From Henriciella marina DSM 19595 (GTDB taxonomy: Bacteria; Pseudomonadota; Alphaproteobacteria; Caulobacterales; Hyphomonadaceae): a DNA stretch of 64,000 bases. Positions 17,758 through 27,343 of this stretch are shown one piece after another. The stretch covers positions 1,984,001 through 2,048,000 of the forward strand of contig NZ_AQXT01000002.1 of the NCBI RefSeq assembly GCF_000376805.1. The letters run 5' to 3'. Both the position numbers and the translations under genes were made by a program. A model generated the notes under the pieces. That model ran no database searches and was not told the DNA's origin. It was given only the letters and a program-made list of their open reading frames with translations. Numbering within the stretch: the stretch's first letter is position 1; each line of letters starts with the position of its first letter.

Positions 17758-17943
17758 ATGGCTGACAATACTCAATCGGGTAACGGAGCCCTCTATTTTC
17801 TCGTCGGTGCACTTCTCGTCGCCGTCATCGGCTTCGGCGTCTGGTATTTCGCCGGCCAGCCAAGCAGCGGCGCAGGCGATGAGGCCGATATATCGATCTC
17901 CGTCGACGAGGACGGCATGTCGATGAACACGCCCGACAACTAG
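17758..17943 (+). CDS. Small single-pass membrane protein
   Basis: This 61-residue protein has a transmembrane helix at residues 12-32 (LYFLVGALLVAVIGFGVWYF) and an acidic C-terminal tail with SVDEDG. A strong ribosome-binding site (AAGGAG) lies nine bases before the ATG. It sits between two leftward ubiquinone genes, and its stop is five bases from the end of ubiE on the other strand. I do not recognise a named family. Similar small proteins next to ubiB/ubiE genes may occur in relatives, but I could not check this. Confidence 0.6.
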   Translation: MADNTQSGNGALYFLVGALLVAVIGFGVWYFAGQPSSGAGDEADISISVDEDGMSMNTPDN

Positions 17944-17948
17944 ACGTC

Positions 17949-18737
17949 TCAAGCTGCCCATCCAAAATGAAGGGCAGCAATCCCACCTGAGAAATTCGTA
18001 ACGGACACAGCCGAGAAACCGGCTGTGTCCAATTCTTTTCTGAACTCTTCCTGTTTCGGAAAGCGCCGGATCGATTCTACCAGATACTGATAGGACTCCC
18101 TGTCAGAGGCGACGATCTCACCAAGCTTTGGAATGACGCTGAAACTATAAGCGTCATACATCTTCTGAAGCGCCGGCGCCGTCATATGGCTGAACTCCAG
18201 CACAGCCAGACGGCCGCCCGGCTTCAGGACGCGCCGGAACTCTGACAGCGCAGCGACCCTGTCTGCGACGTTACGGATACCGAAAGCGATGGAAAGCGCA
18301 TCGAAACTGCGGTCTTCGAAGGGAAGCGCCTGCGCGTCGCCGCAGACCCAGTCCAGCCGGTTCTGATAGGCGGCCATATCGCGGCGCGCACGCCCGGCAT
18401 TGAGCATGGCTTCGTTGATATCGCAGACAATGGCGCTTGCCTCTGAATTGCGGGCGCGGCGGCGGCCTGCCTTGTCAGCCCTATCTACAAAGGCCTTGGC
18501 CAGGTCGCCTGTGCCGCCTGCGACATCCAGCAGTCGCTCGCCTGCCTGCGGGTTCAGTTTGGCGATTGTGTCATGCTTCCAGAGCCGGTGGACGCCCGCC
18601 GACATGAGGTCGTTCATCACGTCGTAGCGGCTCGCAACCGACGCGAAGACGCCCCTCACGCGGGAGACTTTCTCCTCGGGTGAGACCTCTTCGAAGCCAA
18701 AGCTGACCGTTTCGTCTGTCTTCAATTCATCTGTCAT
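17949..18737 (-). CDS. ubiE: Demethylmenaquinone/2-methoxy-6-polyprenyl-1,4-benzoquinol methyltransferase UbiE
   Basis: This 262-residue enzyme uses S-adenosylmethionine to make the C-methylation of ubiquinone (and menaquinone) precursors. Motif I is [15 protein letters not shown] near residue 75, and the family signatures [19 protein letters not shown] and [12 protein letters not shown] are present, as is [15 protein letters not shown]. The frame is open to 19055, but the ATG at 18737 (MTDELKTDE) fits the family and avoids overlap with mutM. It diverges from mutM with 49 bases between the starts. Confidence 0.96.
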   Translation of the reverse strand: MTDELKTDETVSFGFEEVSPEEKVSRVRGVFASVASRYDVMNDLMSAGVHRLWKHDTIAKLNPQAGERLLDVAGGTGDLAKAFVDRADKAGRRRARNSEASAIVCDINEAMLNAGRARRDMAAYQNRLDWVCGDAQALPFEDRSFDALSIAFGIRNVADRVAALSEFRRVLKPGGRLAVLEFSHMTAPALQKMYDAYSFSVIPKLGEIVASDRESYQYLVESIRRFPKQEEFRKELDTAGFSAVSVTNFSGGIAALHFGWAA

Positions 18738-18786
18738 GCGCGGCGACCATAGTGGCAGCATCCCCGAAACGCTATATCGCCTTTCC

Positions 18787-19635
18787 ATGCCTGAATTGCC
18801 CGAAGTCGAGACAGTTCGCCGCGGCCTTGCCCCTGTTATGGATGGCAAGCGCATCCTGACGGCTGAGCTGCGCCGGCCAGACCTTCGCTTTCCATTCCCG
18901 AGCGATTTCCTCGCCCGCACCGTAGGCAAACGGATCGAGCGGCTGGGCCGACGGGCGAAATACCTGGTGGCTGAGCTGAACACCGGGGATGCACTCATCA
19001 TGCACCTTGGCATGTCGGGCCGCTTCACGATTACGGGCGGAGACCGGCCCGGCAAATTCCATCATGAAGTCGCGCCCGACGCCAAGCACGATCACGTCGT
19101 CTTCCAGATGGAGGGCGGCGAGACCGTCACGTATAATGACCCGCGCCGCTTCGGCTTCATGGAGCTCTGGCCGCTCTCCCAGCTCGACGTTTATCCCCGC
19201 CTTGCGGGGTTCGGCCCGGAGCCGCTGTCCAATGGGTTCTCCCATGCCTGGCTCAATGAAGTGCTGGCGAACAAGTCCGGACCGATCAAATCTGTCCTGC
19301 TTGACCAGCGCGTTATCGCAGGGCTCGGCAACATCTATGTGTGCGAGGCGCTCTACCGTGCCGGGATCAGCCCAAGGCGCCGGGCCTCAACCGTAGCGGG
19401 CGTTCGGGCGGGACGCCTCGCCGTGGCGATCAATGACGTCATCCGCGAAGCCATCGCCGCGGGCGGCTCATCCATCTCCGACTTCAAGGCAGCCAGCGGA
19501 GAGCTTGGCTATTTCCAGCACACATTCGCCGTTTACGACCGCGAGGGGGAGCCCTGCAAAACCTGCAGCGCCCCGATCAGACGTATCGTCCAGTCGGGGC
19601 GCTCAAGCTTTTATTGTGGCAGCTGCCAGCGTTGA
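18787..19635 (+). CDS. mutM: Formamidopyrimidine-DNA glycosylase
   Basis: This 282-residue bifunctional glycosylase/AP lyase removes 8-oxoguanine and ring-opened purines. The catalytic N-terminal proline and glutamate are seen in [14 protein letters not shown], the helix-two-turn-helix has [20 protein letters not shown], and the zinc finger at the end has CKTC followed by CGSCQR. The start is the ATG at 18787, required for the N-terminal Pro-2. It diverges from ubiE. Confidence 0.98.
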   Translation: MPELPEVETVRRGLAPVMDGKRILTAELRRPDLRFPFPSDFLARTVGKRIERLGRRAKYLVAELNTGDALIMHLGMSGRFTITGGDRPGKFHHEVAPDAKHDHVVFQMEGGETVTYNDPRRFGFMELWPLSQLDVYPRLAGFGPEPLSNGFSHAWLNEVLANKSGPIKSVLLDQRVIAGLGNIYVCEALYRAGISPRRRASTVAGVRAGRLAVAINDVIREAIAAGGSSISDFKAASGELGYFQHTFAVYDREGEPCKTCSAPIRRIVQSGRSSFYCGSCQR

Positions 19636-19661
19636 TCCCCGCCTCGTCGGGACAGTCATGC

Positions 19662-20279
19662 CTACTTGAGCCAATGGCGCGTGGCCCTGTGCGTTAAGGC
19701 CTCAACGCCCAGGCCGAGAAGAAAGCCAGCCACGACATCGCCGATATAATGATCACCTTTCACCACTTTCAGCATGCCGGCAGACACCCCGGCAACGAGG
19801 CCCGGCGCCTCCAGGGCTGGATAGTCCCGGCCGACCGCGCGCGCCACGGCGACCGAGGCAGCCGTATGACCGGAAGGGAAGCTCTCCCAGTCCTTGCCGG
19901 AAGGCCCGCCTGATCGCATCTGATAGTATCCCGTCTCGTCGAGCTTCCAGGGCCGTGTGCGGGCGATCGATTTCTTCCCGATCGTCTTGACCGCTGTGGC
20001 CCCTGAAAAGGCGGCCAGCATACGCCAGCCCGTTTGGTGGAGCCTGCGCTCACGGCTAAGCATCCCTGCCGCGATCACGGACAGGCAGCCAGCAATCATC
20101 GGCGGCTGATCGGCCAGCTCACCGGCCTCTGCCAGACGGCGCGCTGTCCGGTTGCGGCGCAGCGCCCCAATTGCAAGAGAGAGCTTCAGGTCCGCCCGGT
20201 GCAGCGGCCCGTGCCGGCTGATTGTCTGCGCCCGGCGGCGCGCCGTTCGCCGCGACCTTCTGTGTCCATCTGCCATCAT
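19662..20279 (-). CDS. PAP2-family phosphatase (lipid phosphatase)
   Basis: This protein of about 205 residues belongs to the PAP2 family of membrane acid phosphatases. The three active-site motifs are visible: KKSIARTRP, SFPSGHTAASVA, and VVKGDHYIGDVVAG. These enzymes dephosphorylate undecaprenyl pyrophosphate, phosphatidic acid or lipid A. The frame runs on to 20621, but the upstream part is not hydrophobic or family-like, so I placed the start at the double ATG at 20279/20276. The N-terminus is very basic. It is convergent with mutM. The substrate cannot be read from the sequence. Confidence 0.82.
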   Translation of the reverse strand: MMADGHRRSRRTARRRAQTISRHGPLHRADLKLSLAIGALRRNRTARRLAEAGELADQPPMIAGCLSVIAAGMLSRERRLHQTGWRMLAAFSGATAVKTIGKKSIARTRPWKLDETGYYQMRSGGPSGKDWESFPSGHTAASVAVARAVGRDYPALEAPGLVAGVSAGMLKVVKGDHYIGDVVAGFLLGLGVEALTHRATRHWLK

Positions 20280-20376
20280 GCATGAACGCGCAGACAAAGA
20301 TTGAGTTCGGCCCCGGCGATGGGAACGGCCGGCCCGCCGGCTCGTTTCACCCGGACTTTCAGAAGGGATGGTCACA

Positions 20377-20562
20377 ATGCCAGCCAAATCGAAAGCCCAG
20401 CAGAAAGCCGCGGGAGCCGCCTTGGCAGCCAAGCGCGGCGATATGCCGAAGTCAAAACTCAAGGGGGCGTCGAAGGAAATGGAAGAATCCATGTCCGAAG
20501 CGGAACTTGAGGATTTCGCCGAGACCAGACGCAAGAATCTGCCGGACGAGAAAAACGGCTGA
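20377..20562 (+). CDS. DUF3008-family small protein
   Basis: This 61-residue basic/acidic protein begins MPAKSKAQQKAAGAALAAKR, and ends with a segment like SEAELEDFAETRRKNLP. Both match the small DUF3008 family seen in many proteobacteria. The ATG at 20377 has AAGGGA upstream; an ATG at 20368 is the alternative. Function is unknown. It lies within a frame-open region on the other strand, which I regard as a chance open frame. Confidence 0.8.
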   Translation: MPAKSKAQQKAAGAALAAKRGDMPKSKLKGASKEMEESMSEAELEDFAETRRKNLPDEKNG

Positions 20563-20617
20563 TCTGCCGCGTGCCTACGGCACCCGCTAAGGCTTGTGGC
20601 GCGCGTCGGCTCCGCAC

Positions 20618-21751
20618 TCAACCAAGGGCGGCTTCGTAGATCTTCTCGTAATCGGCCTGCGTCGCTGGCTTGGCATTGCCGCGGTGGGCAAGGTCGGCCA
20701 GGGCAAATTCGACCACGCCCGGACCGTCAGACGCGTCGAGACCGATTTCCTTCAGCGTCGTCGGAATGCCGATATCCTCGTTCAGCTTTTCGATGGCTTC
20801 GCCAAGGTCGGCGCCGGGCTTCAGGCCCATGGCGAAACGCAGACGCTCATATTTCGCGTCGGCTGAGCCGATATTGAAACGCAGAAGGTGCGGCAGGAAG
20901 ATCGCGTTCAGCGTGCCGTGATGGAGCTTCTTGTCATGCAGGCGGCCCGCCGCATGGCTAAGCGCGTGGACAGAACCGAGGCCCTTCACAAAGGCCAGCG
21001 CGCCTTCATAGGACGCCATCATCATATGCCAGCGCGCTTCCTTGTCGGACCCGTCCTCAACGGCGCGGCGCAGCCATCCATCACCGACCGCGCGGGTCAG
21101 GCCATCATAGCCGATGCCTTCTGCCGGAGGGTTGGAGGACGGGACGAGGATCGCCTCGATGCAATGGGTGACGGCATCCATGCCGGTCGCCGCCGTCATC
21201 ATCTTGGGCAGGCCAAGCGTGAGGTCAGGGTCGCAGATCGCGACAGGCGGAATGAGGTTCGGCGACGCGAACGTCTCTTTCCGGCCATTGTTCAGCGTCG
21301 TGATCATGCCCACCGACACTTCAGAGCCGGTGCCTGCCGTCGTCGGAATGGCGATCAGCGGTGGCAGCTTGCCGATATGTTTTGAGCCACCGATCATGGC
21401 CGCGTATTTCTCAAGGGGGCCGCCATGCGAGGCGAGCAGACCCACAGCTTTCGAGAGGTCCATGGAAGAGCCGCCACCAAGCGCGATGATGCCATCGGCG
21501 CCTGCAGCCTTGTAAAGCTCGGTGACGTCGATGGCCTGGTTCTCGGTCGGGTTGGCAACCGTATCAGCGAAGATGCCGCCCGGCTCGCCGCCCAGCGCGC
21601 CAAGCACCGTGTCGAGCAGGCCCGCCGCCTTGATGCCCGGATCAGTAATAATGAACGGCTTGGCGACGCCATTACTCTTCAGGACGCCCGCGAGTTTCTG
21701 GATCGCACCATGATCGAAAATACAGGTGTTGAGGAATGTCATTACTGGCAT
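20618..21751 (-). CDS. Iron-containing alcohol dehydrogenase
   Basis: This 377-residue enzyme is a group III, NAD-dependent iron-activated alcohol dehydrogenase. The dinucleotide-binding motif is GGGSSMDLSKAVGLL near residue 95; metal ligands are seen in GMDAVTHCIEA and in VHALSHAAGRLHDKKLHHG. The N-terminus is MPVMTFLNTC; the ATG at 21751 has GGGAGAG upstream. The alcohol used cannot be predicted. It is a single gene divergent from the ABC ATPase. Confidence 0.93.
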   Translation of the reverse strand: MPVMTFLNTCIFDHGAIQKLAGVLKSNGVAKPFIITDPGIKAAGLLDTVLGALGGEPGGIFADTVANPTENQAIDVTELYKAAGADGIIALGGGSSMDLSKAVGLLASHGGPLEKYAAMIGGSKHIGKLPPLIAIPTTAGTGSEVSVGMITTLNNGRKETFASPNLIPPVAICDPDLTLGLPKMMTAATGMDAVTHCIEAILVPSSNPPAEGIGYDGLTRAVGDGWLRRAVEDGSDKEARWHMMMASYEGALAFVKGLGSVHALSHAAGRLHDKKLHHGTLNAIFLPHLLRFNIGSADAKYERLRFAMGLKPGADLGEAIEKLNEDIGIPTTLKEIGLDASDGPGVVEFALADLAHRGNAKPATQADYEKIYEAALG

Positions 21752-21971
21752 GGCGGTCTCTCCCGGAGGCTTTTTTGTGAACAATTCCCGGCAACTCGTA
21801 GGACGGAGAGGCGGCCTGGCGCAAGCTCAAGTCTCGCGTCAAACTGACCATGAGGCGTACCGGGCGCCGCCGATCGGGGGCAGAACTGGTGCAGCCTGTT
21901 GACTTGGACCGGCCTGTCGGGCCCGTTAATCGCAAAGGCCTTGCAGCCGCGACAAGGGATATGAGCCAAGC

Positions 21972-23831
21972 GTGACCGACCCCATTCTTTCCGTCCGAGA
22001 CCTCAAGATCGATTTCGATACGCCGGACGGCACCGTCCATGCCGTGAAAGGCACGACGTTCGATGTCGCGGCTGGCGAATGTCTTGGAATTGTCGGCGAG
22101 TCCGGATCTGGCAAGAGCCAGTCTGCCCTCGCCGCGATGGGGCTCATCGCGGAGAATGGCATGGTCTCGGGCTCGATCCGTTTTCAGGGCACGGAACTCG
22201 TCGGTGCGAAAACAAGCACGCTGCGCAAGATACGCGGCGCGCAGATGTCCATGATCTTCCAGGACCCGCTGACCTCCCTGACGCCTCACCTCACCGTAGG
22301 GGCGCAGATGCGCGAAGTGCTGGCGCTGCACAAGAATATGAAGGGCGCCGAAGCCACCAAGCGCTGCGTCGACTGGCTGGAACAGGTGCGCATCCCCGAA
22401 GCCCGCCGCCGGCTCGACCAATTCCCTCATGAGCTGTCCGGCGGCATGCGCCAGCGCGTCATGGTCGCCATTGCCATGCTCTGCAATCCGAAGCTTCTAC
22501 TGGCCGATGAGCCGACCACCGCGCTGGACGTGACCGTGCAGGCACAGGTTCTGGACCTGATGTACGACCTCAAGAAGGACACCGGCACGGGCATTGTTCT
22601 GATCACCCACGATATGGGCGTCGTCGCCCGCATGTGTGACCGTGTCATCGTCATGCGCCACGGCGAGATCGTCGAGAGTGGCACCAGCGACGACATCTTC
22701 TATCGCCCGCAGCACGACTACACCAAGATGCTGCTCAACGCCGTGCCGCGCATCGACCAGCCAAACCGCGAAGGCCGCCCACAGCTTGGCGCACCTCCAG
22801 CCGAGGCAGCCTCAGAGCCGATCGTGAAAGCGCGCGATCTGAAGGTCCAGTTTCCCGTCAATGTCGATGGGGGGCTCTTCGGACGCACAAAGATGCTGAA
22901 AGCCGTCGACGGGGTCTCGTTCGACCTCCGCGCCGGTGAGACGCTTGGCGTTGTTGGCGAGTCCGGCTGCGGCAAGTCTACCCTCGCCCGCGCCGTCCTG
23001 AAACTGGTGCCGCAATCTGCCGGCACTGTCGCCTGGATGGGCCGCGACATCACTCAGGCTGGCCGCAAGGAGATGAATGCCCTGCGCGAAGACCTCCAGA
23101 TCGTCTTCCAGGACCCGCTCGCCTCGCTCGACCCGCGCATGACAATCGGCCAGTCCATCGCCGAGCCGCTGACCGTCCACAAGCCGCATATGTCGAAGGC
23201 AGAGCGCGAAAAGATGGTTCGGGAGTTCCTGCCGCGCGTCGATCTCGACCCCCACCTCATCAACCGATACCCGCATGAACTTTCAGGCGGTCAGAACCAG
23301 CGCGTCGGCATTGCCCGCGCCATGATCCTGCGGCCCAAGCTCCTCATCTGCGACGAAGCGGTCTCCGCGCTCGACGTGTCGGTACAGGCGCAGGTCGTCG
23401 ACCTGCTCATCGATCTCCAGAAGGAGTTCGGCCTCGCCATGATCTTCATTAGCCATGACCTCTCCGTCGTGCGCGAGATCAGTCACCGCGTCATGGTGCT
23501 CTATCTTGGCAAGGTGGTCGAAGTCGCGGGCCGCACCGCCATTTACGAAGACGCCCGCCACCCATACACAAAAGCGCTGATCTCGGCCGTGCCGACCCCG
23601 GACCCGGAGTTCGAGCGCGGCAAGGAACGCATCAAGCTGCGCGGCGACCTGCCCTCACCGCTCGATAGCCGCGCGCCGCTGCGCTTCATGAAGTCGGTGT
23701 TGATCGATAATTCCGATGCCGAGCAGTATGACCCAAAGCTGATCGAGGTCGCCCCCGGCCATCTCGTGGCAGAGCATGATCCCTTCGAAAGCGTCGAAGG
23801 TCTCTACGCGAAGAAGACAGCCGCGGCTTGA
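21972..23831 (+). CDS. Fused oligopeptide ABC transporter ATP-binding protein (DppD-DppF type, YejF-like)
   Basis: This 619-residue protein contains two complete ABC ATPase domains. Domain 1 has Walker A GIVGESGSGKSQSALA near residue 40, signature LSGGMRQRVMVAIAM and Walker B LLLADEPTTALD. Domain 2, from about residue 285, has GVVGESGCGKSTLARA, LSGGQNQRVGIARAMI and LLICDEAVSALD. Each ends with an oligopeptide-transporter C-terminal extension. Such fusions energise dipeptide, microcin C or related uptake. The start is GTG at 21972. No permease or binding-protein gene flanks it, so its partner genes are elsewhere. Confidence 0.93.
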   Translation: MTDPILSVRDLKIDFDTPDGTVHAVKGTTFDVAAGECLGIVGESGSGKSQSALAAMGLIAENGMVSGSIRFQGTELVGAKTSTLRKIRGAQMSMIFQDPLTSLTPHLTVGAQMREVLALHKNMKGAEATKRCVDWLEQVRIPEARRRLDQFPHELSGGMRQRVMVAIAMLCNPKLLLADEPTTALDVTVQAQVLDLMYDLKKDTGTGIVLITHDMGVVARMCDRVIVMRHGEIVESGTSDDIFYRPQHDYTKMLLNAVPRIDQPNREGRPQLGAPPAEAASEPIVKARDLKVQFPVNVDGGLFGRTKMLKAVDGVSFDLRAGETLGVVGESGCGKSTLARAVLKLVPQSAGTVAWMGRDITQAGRKEMNALREDLQIVFQDPLASLDPRMTIGQSIAEPLTVHKPHMSKAEREKMVREFLPRVDLDPHLINRYPHELSGGQNQRVGIARAMILRPKLLICDEAVSALDVSVQAQVVDLLIDLQKEFGLAMIFISHDLSVVREISHRVMVLYLGKVVEVAGRTAIYEDARHPYTKALISAVPTPDPEFERGKERIKLRGDLPSPLDSRAPLRFMKSVLIDNSDAEQYDPKLIEVAPGHLVAEHDPFESVEGLYAKKTAAA

Positions 23832-23857
23832 TGGCCGACGTCGCCTGAGTGACGTGG

Positions 23858-26227
23858 TCAGGCGGCGCCACGCTCCTTGTCCTTGATCGGCAAGATCGGC
23901 AGAGGTGCGGGCATCGGAAGAGGCCGGCTGAACAGGAAGCCCTGAAACTCGTGACATTTCGCTTCCAGCAAGCGAAGCGCCTGAGCTTCTGTCTCGACAC
24001 CTTCAGCGACAACCGGGATCGACAGGCTATGCCCAAGGCGCAGGATCGCGTCGACAATGGCGAACGACTTGGCATCGTCTTCCATGGCCAGCACGAATGA
24101 CTTGTCTATCTTGATCCTGTCGAAAGGCAGCTGCTGGACAAAACGCATCGACGAGTAGCCCGTGCCGAAATCATCGAGCGCAATCTGGACGCCGAGCTTC
24201 TTGAACTTCTCCAGCAGGTTTGCCGCGACCTGCACATTGTGAATGATAGCTGTCTCGGTGATCTCGAGCTCAAGCCGGTTCGGTGCAAGCCCAGACTGGC
24301 GCAGCGCTTCGCGCACGTCTCCGTAAAGTTTGGGATCGAGGAACTGGCGAGCCGACAGGTTGACGGAAACGCTCAGATGGTCTTCCCAGCGCGCAGCCTC
24401 CTGGCAGGCTTCACGGATGCACCAGCGGCCGATATCGTTCACCACCATGCTCTGTTCTGCGATGTCGATAAAGTCATTGGGCATGACAAGCCCATGGCCC
24501 GGCCGCTCCCAGCGGATCAGCGCTTCATAGGACAGCACCTTGCGCGTCATGGCGCAGACCTTCGGCTGGTAGTGAAGCACAAACTCTTCGTTCTCTACCG
24601 CGCGTGAAAGTGCGACTTCAACGTCGCGGCGCGCTTCGTAGCGCTCGTGAAGCTCCTTGTCGTAAAGGCGGGCATTGCCACGCCCATCCGACTTTGCCGC
24701 ATAAAGCGCGCGGTCAGCAGCTTTCATCAACTCACTGATGTCCGTGGCGTCCTTCTCGATCAAAAAAGCGCCGGCGCTGGCACCGCAACGGATTGCAATC
24801 TCGCCAAGCTGCACTGGCAATCCGAGCGCACGTACACACTCGGCTGCAAATTCCGACACCCTGTCGACGGGCACGTTGGGACCGGTCAGCAAAGCGAACT
24901 CATCACCGCCAAGGCGCGCAGCCATGCCGCCCTCCGGCGTAAGCGCTACCAGTCGGCGAGCTGTCTCGACGATAACGCTATCACCAGCGTCGTGGCCAAA
25001 CTGATCGTTTACATCCTTGAACTCATCGAGGTCGAAAAGGATTACGGCCGTGTGCTCACCGGCATTCTTCGCAAAGCTGGCAGCCAGCTTCCGCTGGAAG
25101 GCTTCACGGTTTGCGAGACCGCTCAGCTGATCATTGAAGGCCAGTGTACGAATTTCAGCTTCCCGGCGTATGCGCTCCCTCAAATCCTTGACGGCGAAGA
25201 TAATGGCGCCTTCGTCTTCCGCTGTGAGGTGGCTCATACGGACCTCAATCGGGATTGAGACACCATCGGAATTTGTAATCGTCGACCCCAGAAAGCTCGC
25301 CCCTTCCGCAGGCTGGCTTGACAGGCCGATAAGCGGCAGCGCGGTCTGTCCCAACAGGACTCTTCGCTCTGCACCAAGCAGTTTTTCTGCTGCCTGGTTG
25401 ACCTCGACAACCTCGCCCTTCGCGTTCGCGATGATAATGCCCTCAGAGGCTGAATCTGCCAGCATCGAAATCCGCCGGTTCTCCCGGGCGCGCAGACTAT
25501 AAATTTTCTTGTCGAAGCCAGCGGCAAGCAAAGCCGCAGACAGGATCAGGACAACACCGCCGACGATGCTTTTCGCCACATCGCCAGTCGTCAGAACCCA
25601 TGAGACGTCCTCAAGTCCGCGCAGCGGATATACTGTCATCGCTGTCATACCGACAAAGTGGACGGACGCGACCGCAAGCAGGGTGAACACGACACCGAGA
25701 ATGTTGCGCCATTTCTTCTTTGTGCTGAGACCAAGTGTATATGTGAGCACAAAGAATGCCGCACTGACCAGAACCGCAGCCGCGACGTACGATGGATCAT
25801 ATTCCATTAACGCCGACGCCTTGAGCGAACTCTGGCCATAAAAGTGCATGATCGCCAGCGTACTGGTCGCCATGATGGCGCATAGTCCACGGCGCAACGG
25901 GCCAAATCCACTGATCAATATCTGCGATGTTGCCACAAAGCCGGTGACTGCGATGCCCGCAGAAACCACGGTTACAAGCCCGTCAAAGGCAATCTCGAAG
26001 CCAGGCTGATAGCCAAGCATGGCGACAAAATGCGTGCCCCAGACACCAAGTCCGGCTACCACACCAGAGGCGCAAGCCCAAAGGCGCCGGGTTGTCTCGC
26101 TCTCACTTTCCATCCCGCGATGAAAGACGATCAGCGCGCAGACAGAGCCGAGCGTGCAAACGAAAACCGCTATCGCAACATAGAGAAGCGCGTGGGCGTC
26201 CTGGAGACAGGAAAGAACACGGTACAT
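23858..26227 (-). CDS. MHYT-PAS-GGDEF-EAL cyclic-di-GMP regulator
   Basis: This 789-residue membrane protein starts with seven predicted membrane helices holding three MHYT-like motifs (GVWGTHFVAMLGY, LAIMHFYGQSSLK, VHFVGMTAMTVYPL). A PAS domain follows around residues 255-370. The diguanylate cyclase site is intact (ARLGGDEFALLTG near residue 460), with no RxxD inhibitory site just upstream. The EAL phosphodiesterase domain is also intact (LSYEALIRWERPG, DDFGTGYSSMRFVQQLPFDR). MHYT domains are proposed to sense oxygen, CO or NO through bound metal. The net enzyme activity cannot be predicted. A short hairpin lies in its leader. Confidence 0.95.
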   Translation of the reverse strand: MYRVLSCLQDAHALLYVAIAVFVCTLGSVCALIVFHRGMESESETTRRLWACASGVVAGLGVWGTHFVAMLGYQPGFEIAFDGLVTVVSAGIAVTGFVATSQILISGFGPLRRGLCAIMATSTLAIMHFYGQSSLKASALMEYDPSYVAAAVLVSAAFFVLTYTLGLSTKKKWRNILGVVFTLLAVASVHFVGMTAMTVYPLRGLEDVSWVLTTGDVAKSIVGGVVLILSAALLAAGFDKKIYSLRARENRRISMLADSASEGIIIANAKGEVVEVNQAAEKLLGAERRVLLGQTALPLIGLSSQPAEGASFLGSTITNSDGVSIPIEVRMSHLTAEDEGAIIFAVKDLRERIRREAEIRTLAFNDQLSGLANREAFQRKLAASFAKNAGEHTAVILFDLDEFKDVNDQFGHDAGDSVIVETARRLVALTPEGGMAARLGGDEFALLTGPNVPVDRVSEFAAECVRALGLPVQLGEIAIRCGASAGAFLIEKDATDISELMKAADRALYAAKSDGRGNARLYDKELHERYEARRDVEVALSRAVENEEFVLHYQPKVCAMTRKVLSYEALIRWERPGHGLVMPNDFIDIAEQSMVVNDIGRWCIREACQEAARWEDHLSVSVNLSARQFLDPKLYGDVREALRQSGLAPNRLELEITETAIIHNVQVAANLLEKFKKLGVQIALDDFGTGYSSMRFVQQLPFDRIKIDKSFVLAMEDDAKSFAIVDAILRLGHSLSIPVVAEGVETEAQALRLLEAKCHEFQGFLFSRPLPMPAPLPILPIKDKERGAA

Positions 26228-26234
26228 TTAGTCA

Positions 26235-26259
26235 CCCAACACTTACGCTGCCGGTTGGG
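26235..26259. promoter_or_regulatory. Inverted repeat just upstream of the MHYT-GGDEF-EAL start
   Basis: CCCAAC (26235-26240) and GTTGGG (26254-26259) are perfect reverse complements with a 13-base loop. The first arm lies only 8 bases upstream of the start codon (26227, leftward), inside the untranslated leader, so it could affect translation or act as an operator. No further evidence. Confidence 0.3.
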
Positions 26260-26347
26260 CTAATTGAAGAGTCCTAACTTACCGTGCATGTTCCATAGAC
26301 TATTCAAAATACCCTATAAAGACAGTGTCTCAGCTCTGCGGCGGCTA

Positions 26348-27205
26348 TCAGCCCGCCACGATCTCATGGATCGATTTAAGTCTCGCCAGAAGTGGCTCCG
26401 CAGCGTCGAGCTCCAGGCAGCTTGGCCCATCGCAAAGCGCCTTGTCGGGCTCTTCATGAAACTCGAGGAACACCCCGTCAGCACCCGCCGCAACGGCCGA
26501 CTGGGCGATGATCGACACGCCCTCGCGCCGTCCACCCGTCGACCCGCCAGAGGTGCGCGGATCAGCGCCCGGCAGCTGGACCGCATGGGTCGCGTCTATC
26601 GTCACCGGCACATTGAGCGCCTTCATCGTCGGGATGCCCAGCATGTCGACGACAAGGTTGTTGTAACCAAAGCTCGCCCCCCGCTCACAGAGGATCGTCG
26701 GATTGCGCTTGTCGCCGGTCACCTCGCCAACTTTTGAGACGATGTTCCGGCAGTCCCACGGCGCGAGGAATTGCGCTTTCTTCACATGCAGCCATCCACC
26801 GCGCGCAAGCACGGCTTCGGCGCCGGCAACAACAAGGTCGGTCTGGCGGCAGAGAAAGGCCGGCACCTGAATGATCTCGGCAATCTCGGCCACAGGCGCG
26901 GCCTGTTCAGGCGTATGATAGTCGGTGATAACAGGCGCATCGAAGGCGGCCTTTACGTCAGACAGGATGCGCAGGCCCTCGTCGAGGCCAGGGCCGCGAT
27001 AGGAGTTGATCGAGGACCGGTTTGCCTTGTCGAAACTTGCCTTGAAGACATAGGGAAGTGCCAGACTCTCACACACCGACTTGAGGCGCTCGCAGATGCG
27101 CATGGCAAGGTCGCGGTCCTCCAGAACGTTCATGCCCGCCATAACGACTAGCGGATGGCCAGTGCCGATCGTGATGTCGTGGCCGGTCAGGGTAAGATTT
27201 TTCAT
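26348..27205 (-). CDS. kdsA: 3-deoxy-8-phosphooctulonate synthase
   Basis: This 285-residue enzyme joins arabinose 5-phosphate and phosphoenolpyruvate to make Kdo 8-phosphate for the LPS core. Family motifs are GHPLVVMAGMNVLED at the N-terminus, KASFDKANRSSINSYRGPG, DAPVITDYHTPEQ and the region QLPGADPRTSGGSTGGRREG. The frame is open far upstream to 27988, but GAGGAGCG precedes the ATG at 27205 and only that start gives the usual length. It diverges from the threonine ammonia-lyase gene. Confidence 0.97.
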   Translation of the reverse strand: MKNLTLTGHDITIGTGHPLVVMAGMNVLEDRDLAMRICERLKSVCESLALPYVFKASFDKANRSSINSYRGPGLDEGLRILSDVKAAFDAPVITDYHTPEQAAPVAEIAEIIQVPAFLCRQTDLVVAGAEAVLARGGWLHVKKAQFLAPWDCRNIVSKVGEVTGDKRNPTILCERGASFGYNNLVVDMLGIPTMKALNVPVTIDATHAVQLPGADPRTSGGSTGGRREGVSIIAQSAVAAGADGVFLEFHEEPDKALCDGPSCLELDAAEPLLARLKSIHEIVAG

Positions 27206-27343
27206 GGCGGCGCTCCTCGCTCTCGCTGAGGTCGCGCTTAAACAAAGGGGAATTTGCAGGCAAGTAAACACAGCCGCTTTGCCCGCTTGCCCTGCCACAG
27301 TCCCGCCCATAGGTTCGCCGCGTTTGATACCGGACAAAAAGCC

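Noticed and set aside
19662..20621. Long form of the PAP2 gene (319 codons)
   Set aside because: The first 110 codons are antisense to the DUF3008 gene and not membrane-like; start placed at 20279.
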